Positions 17,945-25,652 of a stretch of DNA of 50,962 nt are shown piece after piece. Both the position numbers and the translations under genes were made by a program. The DNA is from Equibacterium sp963662035. Lineage in GTDB: Bacteria; Bacteroidota; Bacteroidia; Bacteroidales; UBA932. Under the pieces are notes generated by a model that was not told the DNA's origin, did not search any database, and saw only the letters and a program-made list of their open reading frames with translations. Positions within the stretch are counted from its first letter, which is position 1, and each line of letters opens with the position of its first letter. The DNA lies in the NCBI GenBank assembly GCA_963662035.1, contig CAVLDO010000013.1, positions 1-50,962 on the forward strand, given 5' to 3'.

Positions 17945-18940
17945 ATGAAAACCAGCACCTCAACCCTCGTTTCGCGCTATATCTGGCTGCTCGACAACAT
18001 CTCCCAGGCCGGAGAGCGCGGCCTCTCGCGCGAAGATATCAACCGCCTGTGGCGCGGCTGCCCCTATAACGAAAACCACGAAGAGGAGATTGCCCGCAAG
18101 ACATTCTACAACTACAAGTGCGAAATCGAGAATCTCTTTGAAATAACAATCGAGCCAGTGCGCCGCGACGGCCACTTCCGCTACCGGATAGCGGGGGAGG
18201 ACTCGCTGCAGCGCTCGCAGGTGCGCCGTCTGCTGCTCAACTCCCTGAGCCTGAGCGAAGCGCTGCGCAGCGGCGGCGACCTGTCGGAGAGCATCCTTCT
18301 GGAGGACATCCCCTCATCGGGCGGCGCTGCGCTGGGCACCATACTGCAGGCCATCCAGAGCGGCCGCGCCCTGTGCATAGAGCATAAAAGTTTTGTGGAG
18401 GGGGCCGAGGCCCGCACATCGGTGGTCTGGCCCTATTGCGTAAAACTGCGCGAGCAGCGCTGGTATCTGCTCTCCTACAAGCCGCAAGAGGCCCACGACC
18501 GCCTCTACGGCCTGGACCGCATCCGCCTGTGCACTATGACCGACGAGACATTTGACAAGGCGGCTGTGGCCCGCTACTTTGAGCAGACATACGGCGCCAG
18601 CTGCGCCGCCGACTATTTCCGCGACTATTACGGAGTGATGACCGACAGAGGGATCCCGCTGATGAACATAACGGTGCGGGTCTATACGGAGCAGTATGTG
18701 AACTACTTCCGCTCGCTGCCGCTGCACCCCTCGCAAACCGAAGTGCGACGCGCCGCCGCGCCGCAGCAGTGGTGCGACTTCGCATTCATAATACGCCCCA
18801 CAATCGATTTCACCCGCAAGCTGCTCTCCTATGGCGCCGCCGTGCAAGTCATATCCCCCGGGGAGTATGCCGATCAAGTGGGGGAGATGCTCCGCGAGGC
18901 GGCCGCCCGCTATGGAAATGCCGGGGAGATAGCCCGCTGA
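17945..18940 (+). CDS. WYL-domain transcriptional regulator
   Basis: 331 residues from the ATG at 17945. I prefer it to the in-frame start 24 codons upstream because the family's N-terminal helix begins here. The first ~85 residues look like a DNA-binding helical domain (LVSRYIWLLDNISQAGERGL, EDINRLWRG). The WYL domain covers ~135-210 and contains the sensing motif EQRWYLLSYKP and LYGLDRIRLC. A C-terminal WCX-like region follows. WYL proteins bind nucleic acid or nucleotide ligands and often regulate DNA-damage or defence genes. No such target is adjacent, so its regulon is unknown. Confidence 0.87.
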   Translation: MKTSTSTLVSRYIWLLDNISQAGERGLSREDINRLWRGCPYNENHEEEIARKTFYNYKCEIENLFEITIEPVRRDGHFRYRIAGEDSLQRSQVRRLLLNSLSLSEALRSGGDLSESILLEDIPSSGGAALGTILQAIQSGRALCIEHKSFVEGAEARTSVVWPYCVKLREQRWYLLSYKPQEAHDRLYGLDRIRLCTMTDETFDKAAVARYFEQTYGASCAADYFRDYYGVMTDRGIPLMNITVRVYTEQYVNYFRSLPLHPSQTEVRRAAAPQQWCDFAFIIRPTIDFTRKLLSYGAAVQVISPGEYADQVGEMLREAAARYGNAGEIAR

Positions 18941-19031
18941 ACCGCTGGGCAGAAAACCCTCAAACTGCTGGGCTGCATGGCCGCAGGACTGCAGATGGAA
19001 AAGCGCTGCGCCTCGGGGCCGGAAAACCAAA

Positions 19032-19070
19032 ATCCCGAACACCTGCCTGGCCCGGCTCGGTGTTCGGGAT
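19032..19070 (-). terminator. Terminator of the coiled-coil lipoprotein gene
   Basis: A perfect 12-base stem, ATCCCGAACACC (19032-19043) with GGTGTTCGGGAT (19059-19070). On the minus strand it is followed by TTTTGGTTTT. It also closes the gap to the convergent WYL gene. Confidence 0.85.
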
Positions 19071-19102
19071 CTTGCTCTTCCGGGGGAACCCGGCCGGCGC
19101 CT

Positions 19103-19993
19103 CTATCTCTTCACGCGGACGACGAGGTAGCGGGAGATGCTCCAGAAGGTGTCGGCATCGGTAATGTTGATAGTTTCTGTGCCGTCCTCTTCTGTTGTGA
19201 TGGTGTAACTGCTGTCGGGGTGGGGGGTCAGCAGCTTTATCTTCTTGCCGTTGGTGGGCACAGCCTTGACCCTGCGGCGGTCAAACGACTTGAAGTCGGC
19301 CGCAGTACCCTGCAGGTCGGTCAGGTGACCCGCGTCAAAAATGCCCTTCTTTGAGAACAGGCCCCACTCGATGAGCTCCGCCTCGGTGCCGCAGATATAA
19401 TTCACGGTGTTTATGTTGGCGTCCTGGGTGGCGATGGTTTTCTTCTGCGAATAGCTCTGCTGCTGCAGAGAGGCCACGTTCTGCTCCAGATTGGAGATGC
19501 TGCCCTTGAGAGTGCCTATCTGGCGGGTCTGCTCCTCAATGGTTTTCTGCAGGTCGGCAATCACTGCGCTCTTCTGCTCCAGCTCGCCCTGCAGGCGGCT
19601 CACCATTGTGTTGAGGGTCTTGTTCTTGGCATTGCTTTTGGCCAGCTGGCTCTGCAGATTGTCTATGCGCTCCTGCTGCTCGGCAATTTTGCTCTTGACG
19701 TGGTCAATCTTGTTCATTATCACATCCCGGCGGGTCACCGTGTCGCCGCTGTGCTCTATTGAGAGGGCGATGAGCGAACTCTCGGCCTCCTGCAGCTCGG
19801 TAAAGCTGCTCTCTATTTCGTTGAGCATATCCAGCGTCTCGTTGTAATCTTTGTTGAGCTGTTTGTTTACCCCCTTGAGGGAGTCCACGCTGCTTAGCAG
19901 CGATTGATACTTGTTGCTGCTCTCCACGTTGCAGCCCGCAAGCAGCGCGGCGCAGGAGAAGACAACGGCGAATCTTGCTGTAAACTTTTTCAT
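19103..19993 (-). CDS. Coiled-coil lipoprotein resembling the Cbp1 adhesin family
   Basis: 296 residues. I start at the ATG that opens the lipoprotein signal (MKKFTARFAVVFSCAALLAGC, Cys21), not eight codons upstream. A long heptad-rich coiled coil fills residues ~30-200 (Leu, Gln, Ser, Lys and Glu pattern). The compact C-terminal domain contains KIKLLTPHPDSSYTI and ends DTFWSISRYLVVRVKR. That ending and layout match, from memory, the Bacteroidales family labelled Cbp1-type collagen-binding adhesin; the binding function is not shown by this sequence. It is monocistronic, between its own promoter and terminator. Confidence 0.78.
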   Translation of the reverse strand: MKKFTARFAVVFSCAALLAGCNVESSNKYQSLLSSVDSLKGVNKQLNKDYNETLDMLNEIESSFTELQEAESSLIALSIEHSGDTVTRRDVIMNKIDHVKSKIAEQQERIDNLQSQLAKSNAKNKTLNTMVSRLQGELEQKSAVIADLQKTIEEQTRQIGTLKGSISNLEQNVASLQQQSYSQKKTIATQDANINTVNYICGTEAELIEWGLFSKKGIFDAGHLTDLQGTAADFKSFDRRRVKAVPTNGKKIKLLTPHPDSSYTITTEEDGTETINITDADTFWSISRYLVVRVKR

Positions 19994-20014
19994 AAGAGTA
20001 ATTTTAAATGTAAA

Positions 20015-20022
20015 CAAATATA
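20015..20022 (-). promoter_or_regulatory. -7 element for the coiled-coil lipoprotein
   Basis: TATATTTG on the minus strand, a perfect consensus, 21 bases before the start codon at 19993. It is back to back with the rubrerythrin box, so the two promoters share upstream DNA. Confidence 0.6.
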
Positions 20023-20033
20023 TGAATTTTTGA

Positions 20034-20041
20034 TATTTTTG
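20034..20041 (+). promoter_or_regulatory. -7 element for rubrerythrin
   Basis: TATTTTTG on the plus strand, a perfect TAnnTTTG match, 31 bases before the ATG at 20073. Confidence 0.6.
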
Positions 20042-20072
20042 CGCGTAACCGAATTTTTAAACAAAGACGATT

Positions 20073-20612
20073 ATGGAAAACAAGTACAAAGGCACACAGA
20101 CCGAACAAAACCTTCTGGCCGCTTTTGCCGGCGAATCTCAAGCACGCAACAAATACACCTACTTTGCCTCGGTGGCAAAAAAGCAGGGCTTTGAGCAGAT
20201 CGCATCCCTGTTTCTGAAAACAGCCGACAACGAAAAGGAACACGCCAAGATGTGGTTCAAGGAGCTTGGACTGCTGGGCGACACGGCAGAGAACCTGGGC
20301 GCCGCCGCAGATGGCGAGAACTACGAATGGACTGATATGTATAAAGAATTTGCGGAGACTGCCGAGAAGGAGGGCTTCAAATCCCTTGCCGCAAAATTCC
20401 GGCTGGTGGCGGCCATAGAGAAGCATCACGAAGAGCGCTACCGCGCCCTGCTGCACAACATAGAGGCGGCGGAGGTGTTCGAGAAGAGCGATGTCAAGGT
20501 GTGGGAATGCCGCAACTGCGGGCATATCGTGGTAGGCACCGGGGCCCCCGAAGTCTGCCCCGCCTGCGCCCACCCGCAGAGCTACTTCGAAATCTGCGCA
20601 GAAAACTATTAG
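20073..20612 (+). CDS. rbr: Rubrerythrin
   Basis: 179 residues, a typical length. It is a peroxide-reducing diiron protein of anaerobes. The ferritin-like domain supplies iron ligands in AGESQARNKYTYF, DNEKEHAKMWF, EFAETAEKEG and EKHHEERYRAL (paired Glu/His). The C-terminal rubredoxin domain has CRNCGH and CPACAHP Cys pairs. It scavenges H2O2 using electrons from a rubredoxin or NADH pathway. It is monocistronic and closed by the terminator at 20657-20692. Confidence 0.97.
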   Translation: MENKYKGTQTEQNLLAAFAGESQARNKYTYFASVAKKQGFEQIASLFLKTADNEKEHAKMWFKELGLLGDTAENLGAAADGENYEWTDMYKEFAETAEKEGFKSLAAKFRLVAAIEKHHEERYRALLHNIEAAEVFEKSDVKVWECRNCGHIVVGTGAPEVCPACAHPQSYFEICAENY

Positions 20613-20656
20613 CGCAGTGCCGGGGTTTTGGCCCCTGTCTTTCCGATGCAAAAATC

Positions 20657-20692
20657 ATCCGCAGCCGGCCCGGCGCCCGCTGCGGATTTTCT
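20657..20692 (+). terminator. Terminator of rubrerythrin
   Basis: ATCCGCAGC (20657-20665) pairs with GCTGCGGAT (20679-20687), followed by TTTCTT. Confidence 0.85.
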
Positions 20693-20804
20693 TATGCCCA
20701 GATGTAAAACCCCTATATCGAGAACAGTCTTGCCGGGAGACAAGTCTGCAGCGATTTTTCCTCCCGCCGGCTACAAGAAGTTGGACGGGGGTAATGCTAA
20801 CAAG

Positions 20805-20822
20805 AATTCCGGTAGCGGAATT
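20805..20822. promoter_or_regulatory. Perfect inverted repeat upstream of the DXS-like gene
   Basis: AATTCCG (20805-20811), 4-base loop GTAG, CGGAATT (20816-20822). It lies 43 bases before the start codon at 20866 and 15 bases before a one-mismatch -7 box (GATCTTTG, 20838-20845). It could be an operator for the downstream AraC-type regulator or another factor. Confidence 0.4.
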
Positions 20823-20865
20823 TCCGACGAAAGAGGCGATCTTTGCAGGAAATAAAATTAAAGTT

Positions 20866-22638
20866 ATGTATATAGAGAAAATCAATTCCCCGGCCGATCT
20901 CAAAGGCCTTACGATAGAGCAGCTCAAGGCGGTATGCGACGAAACCCGCCTGGCTGTGCTTAACCGCGTCAGCAAGCACGGCGGCCACGTGGGCCCCAAC
21001 CTGGGCTTTGTGGAGGCCACGGTGGCGCTCCATTATGTCTTCGATGCTCCCAAGGACAAGTTTGTCTTTGACGTGTCGCACCAGTGCTATCCGCACAAGG
21101 TGCTTACCGGCAGATCCGGCGGCTTTCTCGGAAATGTGGAGGATATGAATGTCATAAGCGGCTATTCATCCCCTTCTGAAAGCCCGCTTTACGACAACTT
21201 CGAGGTGGGGCACACCTCGACCTCCGTTTCCCTTGCCACCGGCCTGCAGAAGGCCCGTGACATCAAGGGCACCGATGAGAACATCATTGCCATAATCGGC
21301 GACGGCTCGCTGAGCGGCGGAGAGGCCTTCGAGGGGCTTGACGAGGCCTCCGAGCTGGGCACGGGCATCATAATAGTGGTGAACGACAACGAAATGTCCA
21401 TCGCAGAGAATCACGGCGGACTCTACAAAAATCTCCGCCTGTTGCGGGAAACCCTCGGAGAGGCTCCGTGCAACTATTTCAAGGCGCTGGGCTTTGACTA
21501 TCATTATCTGGAAGAGGGCAACGATGTGGAAAAGCTCATAGGAATATTCCGGAGCGTGAAGGACACAACGGTGCCGACAGTGGTGCATATCCACACCGAA
21601 AAAGGACACGGCTTCGCCCCTGCCGTGGCTGACAAGGAAAACTGGCACTATAACGCCCCGTTTGACCCGCAGACGGGCAAGCCGCTTTGCGCCGGGGCGG
21701 TCGCAGAGGATTATGGCGAACTGTTTTCCGACTGGATGCTGGAGCGTATGAAGTCCGACCCGCTGTTGGTGGCAGTGACCGCCGCCACCCCCACGGCGGG
21801 CGGGTTTACAAGGGCAAAGCGCCTGCAGGCCGGAGCGCAGCATCTGGATATGGGCATAGCGGAGGAGCAGGCCTGCGCAATGTCAAGCGCCATGGCAAAG
21901 GGTGGCCTGCATCCTGTCTGGACCGTTTATTCCACTTTTGTGCAGCGCACCTACGACCAGATAGCCCAGGACCTGTGCATAAATTCCAACCCTGCTGTGA
22001 TAAATGTGATGTGGGGCGGCACTGGCACGATGAACGACATAACCCACATCTGCCTGTTTGACATACCGATGCTTTCAGGAATCCCCAACCTGATATATCT
22101 GGCCCCCACAAACTGCGAGGAGTATTTCGCTATGCTCGACTGGGCGATAAGGCAGGATTGCAAGCCGGTGGCCATCCGAGTCCCCAGCGACGGGGTGCAT
22201 CACGCCCGCGAGGCGGTCGATACGGAATATCCGTTCGAGCCATCCTATAAAATCACCCATAAGGGGAGCCGGGTGGCCGTGATTGCCGCCGGATCGTTCT
22301 ACCGCAAGGGAGAAAATGTAGTATCTTTGCTTGCAAAGAAGGGTGTTGACGCCACGCTTGTAAATCCCCGGTACCTCTCGGGAGTGGATGCCGCCGTTCT
22401 GGAAGAGCTTAAGGCTGACCATTCGGCGGTGGTGACACTCGAGGACGGGTGTAAAGACGGCGGCTTCGGCGAGAGAATCGCGGCATATTACGGCCCGTCC
22501 GATATGAAGGTGCTTGTGTGCGGCGTGAAAAAGGATCTCTACGACCGCTTTGAGCTTTGCCGGCTGCTCAGCGACAACCGTCTGCTGGACGAACAGATTG
22601 TGGAAGACACCCTTGCGATGATTAATCAGAGCCTATGA
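20866..22638 (+). CDS. DXS-like thiamine-diphosphate transketolase-family enzyme
   Basis: 590 residues. The ATG at 20866 is chosen because the upstream in-frame ORF runs through the rubrerythrin terminator. The layout is that of 1-deoxyxylulose-5-phosphate synthase: HGGHVGPNLG, the ThDP motif GDGSLSGGEAF to NDNEMS, TEKGHGF, and the catalytic Glu in MGIAEEQACA. It also keeps STFVQRTYDQ and AIRVP, with the two Arg positions matching E. coli Arg398 and Arg478. The highly conserved DRAGxxGxDG block, with the substrate Arg and Asp, is replaced by VMWGGTGTMND. It is therefore probably a divergent paralogue with a different acceptor. It overlaps the AraC gene by 4 bases. Confidence 0.8.
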   Translation: MYIEKINSPADLKGLTIEQLKAVCDETRLAVLNRVSKHGGHVGPNLGFVEATVALHYVFDAPKDKFVFDVSHQCYPHKVLTGRSGGFLGNVEDMNVISGYSSPSESPLYDNFEVGHTSTSVSLATGLQKARDIKGTDENIIAIIGDGSLSGGEAFEGLDEASELGTGIIIVVNDNEMSIAENHGGLYKNLRLLRETLGEAPCNYFKALGFDYHYLEEGNDVEKLIGIFRSVKDTTVPTVVHIHTEKGHGFAPAVADKENWHYNAPFDPQTGKPLCAGAVAEDYGELFSDWMLERMKSDPLLVAVTAATPTAGGFTRAKRLQAGAQHLDMGIAEEQACAMSSAMAKGGLHPVWTVYSTFVQRTYDQIAQDLCINSNPAVINVMWGGTGTMNDITHICLFDIPMLSGIPNLIYLAPTNCEEYFAMLDWAIRQDCKPVAIRVPSDGVHHAREAVDTEYPFEPSYKITHKGSRVAVIAAGSFYRKGENVVSLLAKKGVDATLVNPRYLSGVDAAVLEELKADHSAVVTLEDGCKDGGFGERIAAYYGPSDMKVLVCGVKKDLYDRFELCRLLSDNRLLDEQIVEDTLAMINQSL

Positions 22639-23525
22639 AAGAGATACAGTTCAGCTCAGTGCAGCAGTTCAACGACTACTACGGCTTCGAGACCCTGCAC
22701 CCTCTGGTGAGCGTGGGGCGGATGTCAGAGCCAAAGCCTATGACACAGGAGCTTTCGCTCCACATCGGGTTATATATGATATATCTGAAGGAGACCCGCG
22801 CCTGCAGCATCACTTATGGCCGTACGCGCTATGATTTTGATGCTATGACGGTGACCTCTTTCGCTCCGGGTCAGGCAGTCCGCGTACAGCCCGTGGAGGG
22901 GGCAGCCCCTAAATGGACTGCTGTGGTGTTCCATCCCGATTTTCTCGCAAGGACGTCGCTCGGGGCGAATATGTCGCGATACGGCTTCTTCTCCTACTCA
23001 AGCACGGAGGCTCTCCACCTTTCAGAACAGGAGGTCGCCATATTCCGCAATGTGGTGGAGATGATCCGCCAGGAGTTGGCCGGTGCCATCGACAAGCATA
23101 CCAAGGAGCTTGTCGTAAGCAACATAGAGCTGCTCCTGAACTATTGCCTGCGCTTCTACGACAGGCAATTCATTACCCGCGAGGAGATAAATCACGGCGT
23201 GGTGAGCAAATTCGAGAACCTGCTGAAGGAATATATCAGAGTCGATGCGCCCCTGAAAGGGCTCCCTTCCGTAGCCTATTTTGCCGACAAGTGCTGCCTT
23301 TCGACCGGCTACTTCGGGGAACTCGTGAAGGTGGAGACGGGCCGCACTGCGCGCGATTTCATCTCTGACCATATGCTCTCGGCGGCGAAAGAATATCTCA
23401 ACCTGGACGATCTGTCAATTTCGCAAATCAGCGGACGGCTCGGGTTTGAATATCCGCAGCATTTCCTGCGCTTTTTCAAGCGCCGCACCGGAATGACTCC
23501 CGGCGAGTGGCGCAAAATGTCTTGA
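22635..23525 (+). CDS. AraC-family transcriptional regulator
   Basis: 296 residues. The N-terminal ~160 residues form a cupin-like sensing domain (DFDAMTVTSFAPGQAVRVQP). The C-terminal ~100 residues hold the two helix-turn-helix units: LPSVAYFADKCCLSTGYFGE, then DLSISQISGRLGFEYPQHF with RFFKRRTGMTPGEWRK. The start overlaps the stop of the DXS-like gene (ATGA), so the two are translationally coupled. Control of that operon is the simple guess. It converges on the fused cotransporter gene with only 24 bases between them and no visible terminator. Confidence 0.92.
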   Translation: MKEIQFSSVQQFNDYYGFETLHPLVSVGRMSEPKPMTQELSLHIGLYMIYLKETRACSITYGRTRYDFDAMTVTSFAPGQAVRVQPVEGAAPKWTAVVFHPDFLARTSLGANMSRYGFFSYSSTEALHLSEQEVAIFRNVVEMIRQELAGAIDKHTKELVVSNIELLLNYCLRFYDRQFITREEINHGVVSKFENLLKEYIRVDAPLKGLPSVAYFADKCCLSTGYFGELVKVETGRTARDFISDHMLSAAKEYLNLDDLSISQISGRLGFEYPQHFLRFFKRRTGMTPGEWRKMS

Positions 23526-23549
23526 TTGACAGTTGGCGGGGAGGGGAGC

Positions 23550-25520
23550 TCAGACGTTGGTGCGGAAGCAGTAGCCGAATCCGGGCCGCGTGACAAGATG
23601 CGCTGCGTAGGGGCCTATCTTCTTGCGGATATGGGTGATGTTCACATCCACAGTCCGCTCTGAAACCACAACCCCTTCGGGCCAGGCCGCCTCCAGCAGC
23701 TCCTCGCGGCTGAACGCCCTGTCCGGATTCTCCAGAAAGAGCTTGAGCAGTTCGTATTCGGTCTTGGTGAATGCCACCACATTGCGGTCCACGGTGACCA
23801 TCTTGGCATCGGTGTCTATTTGGATTCCCTTGAAGCGGACCCCGTTGCGGGCTGCTCCCAGGCGCGCCTCCACAACATTCATTATATAGTCGCCGGTCTT
23901 CTCGCACTCCGACACAAAATCGTTGAACAGAGTGCCGCTGTCGTATCCATAGACGTGATTGTCCAGATTGTCCAGATTTTTCTGCTTGAGAGTGGTGCGC
24001 AGGGCGTTTATCTGCATCTCGATCTCTGCGGAGGGGGTGAGGTGCTGGTCTTCTCTGCGGCCCGCCATAGTGACATTCATCTGGGTCACAGCCTTGCCCA
24101 CGAGGTCGAGCATCTTGCGCGCCCCCTCGTCCTGGCCGGGAGTGAAATCGAGCTTGTTGTCCCTCTTGCGGCGCATTATGCGGGCCAGGTTGAAGAAACT
24201 GTCGCTCACCGACTCCAGCTCGCCTATCTGGCGCAGCATAGAGCGGATTTTCTCTTTGGTGTCGTCGGAGAGGTGGGCGTCGCCGATATCTCCAAGATAG
24301 CGGCCTATCTCGTTTTCCATCTTGTCGCTCAGGTCCTCATATTTTTCTATGCGGTCGTACAGCTTGCCGAACTCCTCGCCGGAGGTCGTGTTGTAGAGCT
24401 GCTCCACCATAGAGTGCATCTTCTGCACCTTCTCGCCAAAGAGAACAACCTCCTTCTGCGCCTGCAGCACGGAGATTTCCGGAGTTTTCATAATGCCGCC
24501 CCTGATATACTGCAGGCGGAACTCCTCGTCCTCCTCCTTGACGCGCGGCTTGACAATCCTGCATACCAGCTGCTCTATCTGCGGTATGAACCAGATGAGC
24601 ACGCCGGTGTTGAGCAGGTTGAATACGGTGTGGAACGCCGCCAGCGCAAAGTTGAGCTTGGTGGGCTCGATTACAGTGGAGTTGGGGTCAAGACCCACGA
24701 TGTGGCAGATGCCTCTCACGAACGGGAAGAATACCGCCAGCACCCACAGCACGCCCGCCACATTGAATATCAGATGGGCCATCGCCGCACGGCGGGCCTG
24801 CGTGTTGGCGGAAAGGCTGGCCAGGATGGCGGTGAGCGTGGTGCCGATGTTCTCGCCCATAATCAGCGCGATGCCCTGGTAGATGCTGATGACTCCGGTG
24901 GAGCAGAGCACCATAGTCACCGCCATCAGGGCGGCGGACGACTGCGCTATGCAGGTGAGTATCGTGCCGGTGATCAGAAACACGAACACCGTGAGGTAGC
25001 TCTGGCTGTCGAATGAAGAGAAGAAAGCCACCACGTCGGGGCGGTTGGCCAGGTCCATCTCCGTGCCTGTGTCCTTCAAAAGGCCCAGGGCGAAGAGCAG
25101 GAACGACAGGCCGAAGAGGAAGTCGCCGATATAGCGCTTCTTCTGCGACTGCATCAATATTATGCCTATCAGGAATGCGGGCCAGACGAGATCTGTCACA
25201 TTAAAAGAAAAGCCTGCCGACATTATCCAGGCGGTGAGGGTGGTGCCGATGTTGGCTCCCATTATCACCGAAATAGCCTGTTTGAGGGTCAGCAGGGCGG
25301 CGTTTACAAAAGAGACCGTCATTACGGTGGTGGCGGTGGAGGACTGCACGGCAACGGTTACCAGAATGCCGGTGAGAACGCCGGAGAAACGGTTGGTAGT
25401 CATTGCCCCCAGGAGGTGCCTCAAGCCGGGACCGGCCATTTTCTGCAGCGCCTCGCTCATCACCTTCATTCCATAGAGGAGCAGAGCAATGCTTCCAAGA
25501 AGTTTTAGAACTATAATCAT
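23550..25520 (-). CDS. Na/Pi-cotransporter-PhoU protein fused to an OmpR/PhoB-type DNA-binding domain
   Basis: 656 residues from the ATG at 25520 (an in-frame start 14 codons upstream is less likely because it lies beyond the -7 box). Residues ~1-330 form the membrane domain with the two family repeats QSSTATTVM and QSSAALMAV and the paired GANIGTTLTA and GENIGTTLTA. Residues ~345-550 are helical and PhoU-like (VVLFGEKVQKMHSMVEQLYN, YEDLSDKMENEIGRYL). Residues ~566-656 are a full winged helix of the Trans_reg_C type: FTKTEYELLKLFLENPDRAF, SREELLEAAW, RTVDVNITHIRKKIG, VTRPGFGYCF. All lie in one frame. There is no receiver domain and no kinase nearby. It looks like a membrane-bound phosphate-linked regulator. 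Confidence 0.92.
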   Translation of the reverse strand: MIIVLKLLGSIALLLYGMKVMSEALQKMAGPGLRHLLGAMTTNRFSGVLTGILVTVAVQSSTATTVMTVSFVNAALLTLKQAISVIMGANIGTTLTAWIMSAGFSFNVTDLVWPAFLIGIILMQSQKKRYIGDFLFGLSFLLFALGLLKDTGTEMDLANRPDVVAFFSSFDSQSYLTVFVFLITGTILTCIAQSSAALMAVTMVLCSTGVISIYQGIALIMGENIGTTLTAILASLSANTQARRAAMAHLIFNVAGVLWVLAVFFPFVRGICHIVGLDPNSTVIEPTKLNFALAAFHTVFNLLNTGVLIWFIPQIEQLVCRIVKPRVKEEDEEFRLQYIRGGIMKTPEISVLQAQKEVVLFGEKVQKMHSMVEQLYNTTSGEEFGKLYDRIEKYEDLSDKMENEIGRYLGDIGDAHLSDDTKEKIRSMLRQIGELESVSDSFFNLARIMRRKRDNKLDFTPGQDEGARKMLDLVGKAVTQMNVTMAGRREDQHLTPSAEIEMQINALRTTLKQKNLDNLDNHVYGYDSGTLFNDFVSECEKTGDYIMNVVEARLGAARNGVRFKGIQIDTDAKMVTVDRNVVAFTKTEYELLKLFLENPDRAFSREELLEAAWPEGVVVSERTVDVNITHIRKKIGPYAAHLVTRPGFGYCFRTNV

Positions 25521-25540
25521 ATATAGGTTATTTGGGTACG

Positions 25541-25548
25541 CAAAAATA
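25541..25548 (-). promoter_or_regulatory. -7 element for the fused cotransporter/regulator gene
   Basis: TATTTTTG on the minus strand, a perfect TAnnTTTG match, 20 bases before the ATG at 25520. Confidence 0.55.
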
Positions 25549-25575
25549 GCAAGTATTTGCAAAAAAACTTTGCTG
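25549..25575. promoter_or_regulatory. Imperfect inverted repeat between divergent promoters
   Basis: AGCAAGT on the left and ACTTTGCT on the right (its complement reads AGCAAAGT, one base longer) flank an A-rich core. The GCAAAAA tract at 25540 recurs at 25559, 19 bases on. It lies between the two -7 boxes and is a candidate site for the fused winged helix, but the match to any known box is weak. Confidence 0.25.
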
Positions 25576-25601
25576 CAGCCTTTTTAAAGTGCAATTTTTT
25601 T

Positions 25602-25609
25602 TATATTTG
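25602..25609 (+). promoter_or_regulatory. -7 element for the 2-oxoacid dehydrogenase operon
   Basis: TATATTTG on the plus strand, a perfect match, 43 bases before the ATG at 25653. A T-rich stretch stands at the -33 position (25581-25585). Confidence 0.6.
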
Positions 25610-25652
25610 TATGTCACACAAAAAAATACTAACTTTAAAAGATACATACACA

